Source: Begonia masoniana
Taxonomy: Eukaryota > Streptophyta > Magnoliopsida > Cucurbitales > Begoniaceae
Length of the DNA: 64,000 nt
Assembly: GCA_022432975.1 (NCBI GenBank)
Contig: CM039505.1
Span: 52,551,749 to 52,615,748, forward strand
Reading direction: 5' to 3'
Part shown: positions 12,246-23,271 of the stretch, in pieces
Layout of the letters: the number at the start of each line of letters is the position of its first letter
Position numbering within the stretch: the first letter of the stretch is position 1
Translations under genes and position numbers: made by a program
The notes under the pieces: generated by a model
What the model was told of the DNA's origin: nothing
Databases searched by the model: none
Seen by the model: only the letters and a program-made list of their open reading frames with translations

Positions 12246-13280
12246 AATTGTTTCTGCCACTCGCAATACGTGTCAAATAGAATGTTAATTGTTTGTACCA
12301 CTTGCAGTACTTGTCATTTGAAAAGTCTCTCCATACAAGTGTAGGCTCCATGACTTTTTTTTTTCATGGAAGATCTCATTAGAGAGCTAATAATATTTTT
12401 GTGCTTGGATTCCGCATGGAATAATAGGCAAGGGTACCAAGGTTTCTGTGGAAAGGTTGTGTTGTGCGATGGATATTGTTGTCGCTTGTTGAGGCGGAGG
12501 AGTTGTTGTAGTTGTCTTTTTATGGGGTGTTGATGGTGGAATTTTATGGGTACTCTGTTTTTTTAGATGCGGTGGTCTTTGCGTAGGGTGTTCATTGCGG
12601 AGTTTATGACTATGTTATTTTTCTATGCTTTATTATCTTCACTTTCATTTGCAAATGCCTTTTGCCTTTTCTTTGTAATTAAAGTTTATTTTTACGATTA
12701 ACACATTTTTTTACAATTTTTTCTTAAACAGCGGCGTTGTAAGGTTTCTGGGCATCATGTAGTTTTTTTTATGGCATCAACTTCGTTCTCGTTTATTGCA
12801 CTGCTAGAATTTGAGGTTCGTTGTCTTTCAACTTTTTCATCCGTCAACACTGTAGTCCATACTTTTACGTATTTTTTGATTAAGTGGTAGTTGTTTTGCA
12901 GGGAGTAACATAAACTGATGGGTGACTTTGGGGGTGTTCTTAGTTTTACAAATATCGCTGCTCCGAAACATGATGTATGTGCTCGCCCGCTGCTTAAGAG
13001 CCACATATGGAGTAAGGTTGGTTGAGGCTTTTGAGGAAGTTTATTTGAGTAATTACGGAGGTGGTGGCGTGCTTCGACCTATGGCAACTTGTGTGGCAAC
13101 ACAAACACTAGTTCCTCTCGGCTTTCCAATTGACAATCACTGAGGTTTCTAAGATTTCAATAGACAACAAGTAAGACAAAATAGGGGCAAATGCTGTGAA
13201 ATTTTAACAGTTGCTTACCTGGCACGTGTGTGAAACACACTTAAAATTTCAATGCAAAACTTGCAGTGGTTGGAAAGTTA
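12246..13280. other. Non-coding gap
   Basis: No recognised gene. A stop-to-stop minus-strand frame at about 12395-12610 encodes a Thr/Pro-rich peptide (KKTTTTTPPPQQATT) without a usable start. A 73-residue plus frame at 12922-13143 has no familiar motif. Confidence 0.5.
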
Positions 13281-13850
13281 TGCACAGACTAATCGGGTTC
13301 GCTCAAACTGTTCGGAAAACTGTTAAGTTGGCCGAGAAAGAGTAAACTTCTGAGCAGCACAACTTTTGTTGTATAACTCCAAATAACTTTAAATTTTAAC
13401 ACGTTCTTACTTGAGTTGTGTATAAAAAGGTCAGTTTGCGGATGGTAAGCCGAAATAAGGTGCAGGTAAGTGCCTACGGCAGTAAATAACGAAGTCCAAA
13501 ACGTAAAAGTAAAGACTCTGTACCTGTCTGAGACAATGCTTTGGGGAAGACCGTGCAAGCGATAAATGTTATCAAAAAATATATTAGCGATGGATGGTGG
13601 GACAGTGCCACAAAATGCCCATATTTTGTGAATCGGTCAACAACGCCATGATACAATTTGCACGAGCTGAGAGCAAAAGACCTTTAATGAAGTCCATAGA
13701 GACGTGCGCGTGTTTTGTATAGGCGAGTAAAATTGGCACTGCGACATTAAGTGTAAACTTGTGCATAAAGAGTTTTTGAAACCAGAATTACTTCAATCTT
13801 GTCACGTTTCCCATGAGCTTCCTGAAGAATGATATATGGTCAATATGAAT
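13281..13850 (-). pseudogene. Ty3/gypsy integrase remnant
   Basis: Minus-strand integrase core spread over three frames: HVSMDFIKGLL near 13700, VDRFTKYGHFVALSHHPS near 13620, then HGLPQSIVSDR and ISAYHPQTD near 13555-13440. The second catalytic Asp lies in the VSDR motif, while frame changes disrupt the rest. Other domains and LTRs are absent, and the orientation is opposite to the gypsy element at 3.2-7.6 kb. Confidence 0.85.
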
Positions 13851-14240
13851 TATAAGTTACATATTTAAAGGTTTTTCACTTGGGAGATGACTTTATGCCA
13901 AAACTTTGCATACGTTATTGCGTTACTTACAAATAAGAATACGTTGGCTCCTTGAGCATAAATAGAAATCTCAATAATTCATGAGCGAGAAAAAGGTAGG
14001 TTTGCATGTAAAAGAGAGGTTGAGTTCATACTCATTGCCTACGAGGATCTCCATGACCCTTTACTACCCAACAAAACAACGTGCCCAAAAAGCATCCAAC
14101 TACATTCTCTTTGGCATCACTTTTTCTGTAAGACTTCCATCATAGACCCGAGTTTCTTCGTAGATCATGCAAAATAATAGGACAGTCACGAAATAGTACA
14201 CGTAAGATATCAAACAATCTTGTTTCTTGCCCACTCACAG

Positions 14241-15369
14241 CACAGACTTGGAAAGCGAATGCAAGCAACTGCGAGAGTTGCCCGGCCGCAGCCTAAACTC
14301 GCTGATCAGAGCCTTGGCTGGTCGGACCCAGCTGGAGAAGCGACAAATGAGAGAGACTTACAAGGCCATGTATGGAGAAGGCCTGACGGATGGACTGGCA
14401 AATGGCGATGGCGGAAGCGTGGTGGAGACATTCTACCTCTGGATGCTGGAGCCTCACGAGAGAGGCGCCATCGTGATCAGGAGTGCTCTCCAACAAGGCC
14501 GTACCGATTACAGGGCCCTCGTGGAGATTTTTGTGGGTAGAAAATCTAGTCAGATCTTCCTCATCACTCAAGCTTACGAAGCCAGGTTCAAAAGCAAATT
14601 GGACCAAGACCTTATCGCCATTGACCCACCTCATTCATACCAGAGAGTGAGTAACCTGAATTTTCAAATTTTGGTTCGATCGAATTATGGCTAACTCAAG
14701 CTTAAGGATGCGGACAGATTCTTGTAGGATTGGCGGCATCACACAAGGCGCACAAGGCAGATGACGTCTATCAGCACACAGCCATGGGTGATGCCAAAAG
14801 ACTTTACGAGAGAGGGGAGGGCAGTATGGGAGGCTTTGACGAAGCTCTCGTTCTTGAGATTCTCAGTAAAAGAAGCATCCAACAGCTGAGGCTCACTTTC
14901 TCATGTTATAATCGCATTTATGGCCATGCCTACGCCAAGGTACGCCAACTTGTGTTTCTGCTAGAAATACTCGAATTACCTCTGATCTCTACTTTGTTTT
15001 GCAGTCGCTAAAGAAAGGAAACTATGGTGAATTTGCAAATGCACTTAGAACTGTGGTGAAATGCATCTGCGACCCACCAAACTATTATGCAAAGGTTAAA
15101 GTTTCCTCTCACCATCCAGGAAATAAGAAAAGACTTTTATTATTATTCTTATTCTTATTATGCAGATATTGAAGACCGATAAGAAGGCAATGGAACGAGT
15201 AATATTGAGCAGGGCGGAGATAGACTTGGCTGAAATAAGAGAGTTGTACCAAAGAAAATATGGGATTGAACTGAAAGAGGCCATCTGTCGCGCTGTATCT
15301 CCTGGAGATTACCGAACTTTCCTGATTGAATTAACATCAAATTCAACCAGTGCTTTAAATTACATGTAA
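14241..15369 (+). CDS. Annexin, 5'-truncated (four exons)
   Basis: Calcium- and phospholipid-binding annexin. Exons by splice consensus: 14241 to about 14646 (acceptor CACTCACAG, donor GTGAGT), 14718-14939 (donor GTACGC), 15005-15092, and 15165-15369 with stop TAA. The four frames join without a stop. Exon 1 gives [18 protein letters not shown] onward, with [22 protein letters not shown] (annexin repeat 1) and [17 protein letters not shown] (repeat 2). Repeat 3 has [20 protein letters not shown] and repeat 4 has [15 protein letters not shown] with [10 protein letters not shown] near the end. The usual first exon is not found upstream. Repeat 4 lacks about eight residues, including the GxGTD calcium loop, and repeat 3 has GSMGGFDE in place of it, so calcium binding is probably weak or lost. 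May be a fragment despite the open frame. Confidence 0.85.
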
Positions 15370-15709
15370 ATCTACAGTTTTCCTTATAAATGTAACAGTA
15401 AATCGTTAAACATATCATTTATACACAGACCAGCTAATAGCAAGCTTTTCTACCACGCATTAAATGACATCCACAAAAAATGGCTAGTCATGCAAAAAGA
15501 GGCTACCATAGATGAGGGTTATCAACAAAACAGTCTGAGACATCATAGGATTTAGAGAAACTAAACCACCTAGGATATAGCTGTTATCTGCGTACCTATT
15601 TTTATAGTCTCTACTGATTATACCACAAAACACACATAATTTGCATACACATATGTCTGCGAGTTCCAGCACAAGTGCCTATATACATCTCAGACATTAG
15701 CAGAGTAGT
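15370..15709. other. Gap between convergent annexin and DRB pseudogene
   Basis: 3' flanks of two convergent genes. A 20-bp direct repeat (CAGACATTAGCAGAGTAGTT) occurs twice at 15691-15730, overlapping the DRB stop. No gene seen. Confidence 0.6.
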
Positions 15710-15959
15710 TCAGACATTAGCAGAGTAGTTCTCATTCCCAGGAAGGCTTAAAGAAACCCACTCATAGGCAACACAACACCGCTTACTGGATATGTCATGT
15801 TCGGCATGCATGGATATATACATATTCGTTTTGAAGGTGTGCCTTCACTAGCAGAAGATAAGCGACATAAAGGCACAGTTGAAGAAGATACAAGAGCATC
15901 TTGTATGCCTCCACAGTTAAAGTTGGAGCTTCCATCACCTGTCGAACCGCAGTCTGATC
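15710..15959 (-). pseudogene. DRB pseudogene, terminal exon
   Basis: C-terminal exon of a DRB protein. It follows an acceptor AATGAGCAG and reads SDCGSTGDGSSNFNCGG, later VPLCRLSSASEGTPSKR and IYPCMPNMTYPV, typical of the conserved C-terminus of plant DRBs. Its first two bases GA complete the split Arg codon from the exon ending at 18050, which links the two. Near 15755 the frame shifts: after VVLPMS the true ending WVSLSLPGNENYSANV continues in another frame to stop TGA at 15710-15712, suggesting a small deletion. Confidence 0.8.
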
Positions 15960-16552
15960 CTGCTCATTCAACAACATGACAATTAGAATACTACCAAAAT
16001 TTGGGAATCCAAACTACCAAGTCTTGGAAAACAAACAAGTAGGACATATGACATTTTATATCGTATCTTATTTTATCCCATTCGCAAATGCTAATGTATC
16101 GTAGAAAATTTAAACGTGACCTCGATAACTCAGTAACTATGCAAACGAATTTCTTTGACAAATTTAACAGGGAAGTTTGAACTCTCACTTAAAAAAATTT
16201 ATGATAGAACAAATATAATCATTGTTATGTTAAATAATTCCCCGCTCAACACCTCCTATACTTTCAATTTAAAACTTCTCTTTGATAAGAACAATGAATT
16301 TTATTAAGAATAGTTCAAACATGTACATTTTTTTAATACGAAACGAAATGTATTAAGAAACGAGAATACAAAGAGACGGAAGGAAAATAGATCATTCCTT
16401 TATCAAAGCTCATAAAGAACTTAACAAAAATTAATTTCTCTCTAATCGAAGATAATTACATTAAACGAATAATTCTTAAGATATTTGAAGTTATAAGCCC
16501 ACTTGGCGTGCAAACATATACATAAGACGCAATCATAAACAATTGTCCCAAA

Positions 16553-17555
16553 ACAGAGATTAACCCTCTTGAGCTCCATATTGTGATAGCTGTAACGCCC
16601 CCGAACCCACCCCGGCTAGGTGCGCTACTTGGCTCACTCTAACCCCGATTAAAACATAATTTAAAATAAGCCTAGACTCGCTAAATTCTCTTAATCCTAA
16701 CCGTTAAGCACCACGGCGTCCTTCCCGAAAATTTCGGCAAAGTAACGCCTGAAAATGGCGCCTCCATAATGCTAGGTACCTGCAATAAATCGATACCCAA
16801 CCAGATCCAGAATATAAAACCAAGGCCTATACATCTCCCAAAACATTAAAACAATTCTCTATACAATAATTTCCCTAAAACACCAAATACACATAACTAT
16901 ACAAACTATCAAAATACAAAGTCCTACATCTTCCGAAGACCATGGTCGAGACGCCCCGACAACTGCCCGCACCGGCATGCCCCGTACATCACCAACTGCG
17001 TCCCAATCCTAGCTTTCCGTAAGGCACTCACCTGTACACCTGTCAATACCTACACCACGGAACACAAAACGTGAGCCTAATACTTAGCAAGTAGGGATAA
17101 TGCATACGAAAACACAATGCACACTACACAACAACCCTCACCACACCCTAATACATGCGGTTTCTAACTCTCGGTTGTGTTCACTCGTTCTCGTTTCATT
17201 ACTCATCACTTTCACTTGTGCGTCAGCGATACCTATCCTAACAGGATGGTCACGCGTTGACCACTCAGAGCCAGATCCGAGGCACACATCGTGTTCACAC
17301 ACGGTGACGCCATACATGATCTTCTCCCACGTCGATCAACGAACCTCGTCATTATCAACTCACTGTAGAGACACCTCCCGAACTGTCATACTTTCAGACA
17401 CTAAATCGCGACGAGGTTACACCACAAGAAACCACACACACCTTTTGTGGAACCCTCCCGAACTGTCATACTTTCAGACACTAAATCGCGACGAGGTTAC
17501 ACCACAAGAAACCACACACACCTTTTGTGGAACCCTCCCGAACTGTCATACTTTC
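16553..17555. mobile_element. Duplicated fragment: DRB exon tail plus start of LTR
   Basis: Nearly identical to 18370 to about 19372. Both copies begin in the same 37-bp DRB exon tail (ACAGAGATTAACC ... TTGTGATAGC), then enter the LTR at TGTAACGCCCCCGAACC (16591 here). Because the exon flank is shared, this copy arose by duplication after the LTR insertion, not by a second insertion. It breaks off inside an 80-bp sub-repeat (third copy from 17534). It now sits in the last intron of the DRB pseudogene. Confidence 0.85.
17374..17555. repeat. 80-bp tandem sub-repeats in LTR copy
   Basis: Units start with CCTCCCGAACTGTCATACTT at 17374, 17454 and 17534 (last one cut). The full LTR has equivalents at 19194, 19275 and 19355. 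Confidence 0.9.
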
Positions 17556-18049
17556 AACCTTGTTTTGGAGTTGCTAAGCAAGAATTTAAGTTTATGGAAG
17601 CATTAGGCTTGACGCTATTTTGTGGTTCATTAGTCATGTTCAACTGCAAGTTTTGCACCGACTCTGTTCGAGAAGAGCTACAATCAAAGAGTCTGAATTG
17701 CCTAAATAATAATATAAAATTTCTAATGGAGATATTTTGCAAACATATTAAAAAAAAGATCTTTCAAAGATCAAATTCAACGCAAATGATCAAACATCTG
17801 TTGCTATGTATATTTTCCTTCATAAATTACTACAAAGTGATTAAAAAGTATAAAAAAGAATCTTGTGATTGATCTTTGAATTTTGTTCTCACTTTTTTGT
17901 ATTCCCTAAAATAGTTAGAACTTTTCTATTATGATTGAGATTTCTCCAAAATAATATCTCGTTAATTCAGTGTTCCTTATAAAAAAAAATTCTGTCATTA
18001 GCTAGAAAACAAAATAATAATAAATTAGTATTTAAGAGAAACGACTTAC

Positions 18050-18276
18050 GTTTTCTCATAGCTTGATAATCAACTTCTGCCGCACTCATCTCCGCTTGTT
18101 TTTTTGTTTTTGATGCTTGTACAGTAAAAATCTCCCCTTCAAACTCAACGGTTGAAATAAATTTTGGAATGTGGGATTCACCAAATTTTTCTGTCTTATA
18201 AATTGGTAAATTTGATTTTTTTTTTTCTGAATTAACTCTTGTAACAGATTTTTGTAGCAACTGTAATCATCTTGAA
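18050..18276 (-). pseudogene. DRB pseudogene, exon with third dsRBD
   Basis: After acceptor TTTTTTAG the exon reads LIQDDYSCYKNLLQELIQKKK, then NLPIYKTEKFGESHIPKF and VQASKTKKQAEMSAAEV, an almost complete dsRBD. It ends at AMRK plus one base before a perfect GTAAGT donor. The two halves lie in different frames: a run of 11 adenines at about 18216-18226 would need 9 or 12 to keep frame. This is a decay lesion or an error in a homopolymer. An intact frame exists only downstream of the run. Confidence 0.85.
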
Positions 18277-18376
18277 TGAGCTAAAAAATGCAAAAAAAAA
18301 AAAAACAAACAAACACAAAGACAAAGTATGAGAGTAATAGAAAGAAAACACCCTGCTTTTTGTCTAGTAACAGAGA

Positions 18377-18406
18377 TTAACCTCTTGAGCTCCATATTGT
18401 GATAGC
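18377..18406 (-). pseudogene. DRB pseudogene, distal part of LTR-split dsRBD exon
   Basis: Tail of the dsRBD2 exon: removing the LTR and one TSD copy joins LASL to SQYGAQE in frame, a typical end of a DRB dsRBD, followed by a GTTAAT donor. Confidence 0.8.
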
Positions 18407-20677
18407 TGTAACGCCCCCGAACCCACCCCGGCTAGGTGCGCTACTTGGCTCACTCTAACCCCGATTAAAACATAATTTAAAATAAGCCTAGACTCGCTAA
18501 ATTCTCTTAATCCTAACCGTTAAGCACCACGGCGTCCTTCCCGAAAATTTCGGCAAAGTAACGCCTGAAAATGGCGCCTCCATAATGCTAGGTACCTGCA
18601 ATAAATCGATACCCAACCAGATCCAGAATATAAAACCAAGGCCTATACATCTCCCAAAACATTAAAACAATTCTCTATACAATAATTTCCCTAAAACACC
18701 AAATACACATAACTATACAAACTATCAAAATACAAAGTCCTACATCTTCCGAAGACCATGGTCGAGACGCCCCGACAACTGCCCGCACCGGCATGCCCCG
18801 TACATCACCAACTGCGTCCCAATCCTAGCTTTCCGTAAGGCACTCACCTGTACACCTGTCAATACCTACACCACGGAACACAAAACGTGAGCCTAATACT
18901 TAGCAAGTAGGGAATAATGCATACGAAAACACAATGCACACTACACAACAACCCTCACCACAACCCTAATACATGCGGTTTCTAACTCTCGGTTGTGTTC
19001 ACTCGTTCTCGTTTCATTACTCATCACTTTCACTTGTGCGTCAAGCGGATACCTATCCTAACAGGATGGTCACGCGTTGACCACTCAGAGCCAGATCCGA
19101 GGCACACATCGTGTTCACACACGGGACGGCCATACATGATCTTCTCCCACGTCGATCAACGAACCTCGTTCATTATCAACTCACTGGTAGACACCTCCCG
19201 AACTGTCATACTTTCAGACACTAAATCGCGACGAGGTGACTCAACCAGACAACACCGTGCATCTTTTGTGTTAACCTCCCGAACTGTCATACTTTCAGAC
19301 ACTAAATCGCGACGAGGTTACACCACAAGAAACCACACACACCTTTTGTGGAACCCTCCCGAACTGTCATACTTTCAGACACTAAATCGCGACGAGGCGA
19401 CTCCACAAAAGGTCACATTGTCTCACATATCTTTTAACTTTACATTTCACTTTCACACATTGCAAACGATGCTCAAAACACGTATTTCGTAGTTTGAAAA
19501 CCATGATGCATGTCACACAAAATACTCAACACGAAACAAAACAAAACAACCAAACAAAGCAAACAAACAATTCCCTACCGTTCCATGGTGTAGGCCCGAA
19601 GGCAAAACACAAGCAGTCCACTACTTACCTGGACTCTTGCACGTGTTCGTATTTGCTCACTCGGTTGGTCCAATCGTTCACTTGTTAACCTAGCATAACA
19701 ATGGGAAAATCGCTTAAAAATCATCAAAGCATAATCTAAAGGATGCCTACTATATTTCTAACACAAACCAACTACTCGACTACTACCCAATTGAATCAAT
19801 CTATTTAACTAATGAAACATCACAGCGGATCAGACTTCCCCAAAAACAGAATCAATTCCCTTTTCAGTTCAAAATCGGTTTTCAACTAAAATCAACCAAA
19901 CTTATAATTATTCTATCTAATCACCCTAAATCATCATATTTTATATCTAAACCACAAAATCTAACTAAACGGGCCACTAATTTGGGTTCGGTAAAAACCG
20001 ACCCGAAACTTCAAACGCGCGTAACTTTTGCGTCGGATATCGGAATCGAACGATTCCAGCGGCCACGTACTCCTCTAATACCCTATTTCAATGTGCCAAA
20101 AGGAATTTCAAAACAACTGACCCTAGCTAGGTCAAAATCCCCAAAACCCGAGCTGCCTAAATCGGGAATTTTTCCCTCTTCAATTTTTTCCTCAATTCTC
20201 ATCAATTTCTTCACCAATTAATCTCCCTCATACCTAATTAACATAAACCAACCAAAATCGAAGCTCCAATTCAGAAAACCAGAATTCCCCAAAATTGAAG
20301 CCCTCGGATTTCAGCTCCTCCCGAGCTGCACACTGCTCAGCAGTGCTTGCCGGCACTGAGCCCGGAAACTTGACGTCGAGAGAAGCCAAAAACGGCCGGC
20401 GATCGGAGCTCTAGCAGCTCGTCGCCGTCGGCCCTAAGCAGAACCGAAACAGGGAGGAGAAACCGAGCTTACCAGGTCGGTTCTGCGCAAAGATGGCTGG
20501 AAACCGCGGCCCTAGCACCGTCGACGCTATCTGGCCAGAAAACGTCGGAATCGCGGCGGTGAACGGCCGTCGATCGTCGCGCGTCCCCCTCCTCTCCCCT
20601 GCTCCTCGCTCGGCGTCGGGCTCGACGAACAACAGAATGCAATTCTGTTGTTCGTTTTGTTTTTTTTTTATTTTATT

Positions 20678-20718
<41 letters not shown>

Positions 20719-20988
20719 TTCTATTAAACATTAACAAAGCATCAAATACCGATTTTCCCTCCCGTAACTTTGGCCTCTTCGAATTTCATGAAATCCCGTC
20801 CTTAAATTATAAATTTTTGTAAATTGACCTTCACCCCGTACCCAGCTTAAGTTCTCCATTTAGAATATCCGAACACCAATTAATTAATCAATTAGTGTAA
20901 CCAAATTTACTCACTTTATTTTCTCTCAAATTCCTCTTCCAAAATTTCATTCTAATTTTACTACTTAAAGAATTTCTCGGGTGTTACA
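18407..20988. mobile_element. 2.58-kb LTR-type insertion (probable solo LTR) in DRB exon
   Basis: Starts TGTAACGCCCCCGA and ends TCGGGTGTTACA, so it has TG...CA ends with an extended terminal inverted repeat. A perfect 5-bp target-site duplication ATAGC flanks it (18402-18406 and 20989-20993). It contains 80-bp sub-repeats at 19194-19400, a GC-rich block at 20280-20640 and a TAA microsatellite. No gag, protease, reverse transcriptase or integrase motif is visible, so a solo LTR of a Ty3-type element is most likely. A non-autonomous (LARD-like) element is possible, but I see no internal repeated LTR. Confidence 0.8.
20676..20719. repeat. (TAA)n microsatellite
   Basis: About 13 AAT/TAA units within the LTR insertion, close to a T-rich run. 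Confidence 0.95.
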
Positions 20989-21195
20989 ATAGCGATGCCA
21001 AAACTATTATGATCACTTCATTTTCCACATCTTTTATCGTGGAGAAAGAATCATCACTCATGTACGTCTTTCCGACAATTGTCACATCACACTTGAAGTG
21101 GCTAGCATGAGAAGGCCCCTCACGCTCACACGAGTACACAGGGAATTTCAAATTTTTCTTTTGAGCATAGTGTTATAGTTGATGCTTGTACATAC
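20989..21195 (-). pseudogene. DRB pseudogene, proximal part of dsRBD2 exon
   Basis: Reads MYKHQL, stop, HYAQKKNLKFPVYSCEREG, then SHASHFKCDVTIVGKTY up to the LTR. The stop TAA stands where related proteins have Gln (CAA), a single C-to-T change. The exon starts after AAAAG with phase GT-ATG, matching the phase of the exon at 21929-22063. Frame continues across the LTR into 18406-18377. Confidence 0.85.
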
Positions 21196-21928
21196 CTTTT
21201 GGTTCTATCAATAACAGAAATATGAATTGTAAAAATAAAGCAAAATAAAGATAAAATGAAGAAAGAACAAACCAGTAAGTCAATAACTTCCTATTCCATG
21301 ACAAACTAAGAACAACTCCAAGAGACAATAAATTCGCAAGAACAATAGAGCATCCATATTAGAAAATACTATGTCGACTTTATTGTTATTTCAAGTGCAT
21401 AAGAAAACTTATGCAACTTTCCTTAAATCTAAAACCATAGTGGCATTTAAGTGTACTTGGAAACAAATTTGTGACCGTCTAAAATCAATTTACCGTTTAT
21501 AAAACATATGAGCAGAAAATAGATCTCTCTTTGCAAGAAACCACACATCTAGAACAACAAAACTCTCGAATATCATCACATTACTAAAGTATGAGAATGC
21601 ATCCTTGTTTATAGTTAAAACTGTTTTCTCTAAACTAAATTAATTGCCCTTGATGTCCCAAACCGAGAACAAATAACACACATTAACCTTAATAACATAA
21701 TTTATATCTCTAATGTCATGTTTGTGATGTTTTACCAAGTAGCAACATTATTGGAGATTTTCTATTTCCCTTGGTCTCAAAAGAAATTTAAAATAACAAA
21801 TGATATTATGAGTAATATACAAAAAAGTAATTTTTTCATATCAGTCGTCTACATAATTATAAGAAAGAGATAAAACTTCTAAAAAAGTGATCATAACCAT
21901 CATTTCTTGCTAAATTAATGATCCTTAC

Positions 21929-22063
21929 CTTTATGAGCATCATCGTCATTGAGAACTGAGCTCATGGCATTAACAACAGTCAACTGAGCTTTATCTTTTA
22001 ATATTTGAGCTAACATTGGCACACCAGAAAGATCGTCATTCACACAAGTGCTTTCAAGAGAAC
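21929..22063 (-). pseudogene. DRB pseudogene, linker exon
   Basis: Open exon between acceptor TTTGTAG and donor GTAAGG. Encodes SLESTCVNDDLSGVP, then MLAQILKDKAQLTVV and SVLNDDDAHK, low in secondary structure. Start and end phases match the end of dsRBD1 exon type (PPG plus GT) and the start of the dsRBD2 exon (G plus GT-ATG), so I read it as the linker between dsRBD1 and dsRBD2. It could also splice in phase from the WD40 exon at 22630-22674. No family motif by itself. Confidence 0.55.
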
Positions 22064-22629
22064 CTACAAATGAGAGAGATCAATATAAAAGCAAAGACAA
22101 ATATTCAAGAATTTGCATAATTATGAGCATACACATTTATGGTAATCCCCCTTCAAAATCGAAAGCAAGGTCAAACACAAATTAATTTACTTTCATTGAA
22201 ATAATGATAATCAAAATATACAAATTTATTTTTACTCCGAGTTCATTTTACCAAGGGAAAGGGACATAATAAGTCTACGTAAATGCTTCTAAAACAAGAA
22301 AAGGGTTGTACCTCATTCAGATCCAAAATTGGCAATCACTATCACAATAAGTTAAATCAGGGGTTAAAATCACATCATACTCAATCCAAAAAAATGAATA
22401 ACACCAAAGAAATAACTTTTAAAATAGAAAAAGTTATATTGATTGTCAAAAGTCTAATTCTTTTACGTGTATCACCACCTATGAAATAGAAACAAAAATT
22501 TAAAGACTAAAATAAAAATAAAACGATCAAGGACTCGTTAACTTGTTGAGTTTGCTTGAACTCGTGTCTGTCCTACATCACAAATATATGAACGCTTGAA
22601 ATCATTCAACTATAAAGAATAAATCTTAC

Positions 22630-22674
22630 CTGTTTGGATAGCCTTTGGTGCCCATGAAATGGCTGTAATATCAC
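22630..22674 (-). pseudogene. WD40 (TBL2-like) pseudogene, exon d
   Basis: 45-bp exon between GTGCAG and GTAAGA, reading GDITAISWAPKAIQT after joining the previous exon's GAT-G. It is the start of a WD repeat (SWAP). The following exon expected in the family (ATASVDKKVKLW type) is not found downstream. Confidence 0.65.
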
Positions 22675-23081
22675 CTGCACAATGAACATAGGTTAATCCT
22701 GCTTTTTTCCCCTTAAAACAAATATTCAATATCAATCCTGCATATGTATATGCTAAGTCAATACCCCATATTCCTTAAAATTGTTCAAAAAAAGACCAAA
22801 CGGTCTAATAATGTAAAAGATCATATCATAGCTTTTAAGCAAAAACAATCTCAACATAAGGTAATCTAGAAAACAAAAAAGTATTAATTTTTTCCTTGTA
22901 TCAACACGCAATTAAGGATAAAAAAATGATCTATTTTGCTACAAGATGGTTTCAAAGTAAACTCTCATACAAGAAAAAATGTACAAGCTGCAAATATATG
23001 CCAAATCGCACCATGTTAAAATCAACTTTAATTCATGAAATTTTTTAATAAGACTTTTATGAAATTTTAAGTTCAAGATAC

Positions 23082-23271
23082 CATCATGGGCTTTTTCAAC
23101 TGTGTCCAAAACCTTTCTCGAGTCCATTGATAACCACTGCAATGTTGAACTATGTGTTGTTGCCAATATTTTACCAAAGACGATCATAATACAGAGTGGC
23201 ACCATTTGAATCATGTAATGGAATTGGAAACACCTTCGTAATCTTTGGGTCTTCATCAAGATGATACCAAA
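23082..23271 (-). pseudogene. WD40 (TBL2-like) pseudogene, exon c
   Basis: Reads WYHLDEDPKITKVFPIPL, then GATLYYDRL, then in another frame KILATTHSSTLQWLSMDSRK and VLDTVEKAHD. Between DRL and GKI about 14 bases are missing relative to the family pattern RLSLSPDGKI, which shifts the frame near 23172. Splice sites (CTTCTAAG, GTATCT) are intact. Confidence 0.75.

Noticed and set aside
17100..17872. Long plus frames in LTR copies (also 18995-19492)
   Set aside because: They read through 80-bp LTR sub-repeats; repeated peptide comes from repeated DNA.
20411..20681. GC-rich frames on both strands
   Set aside because: GC-rich block within the LTR insertion, with no retrotransposon or host protein motif.
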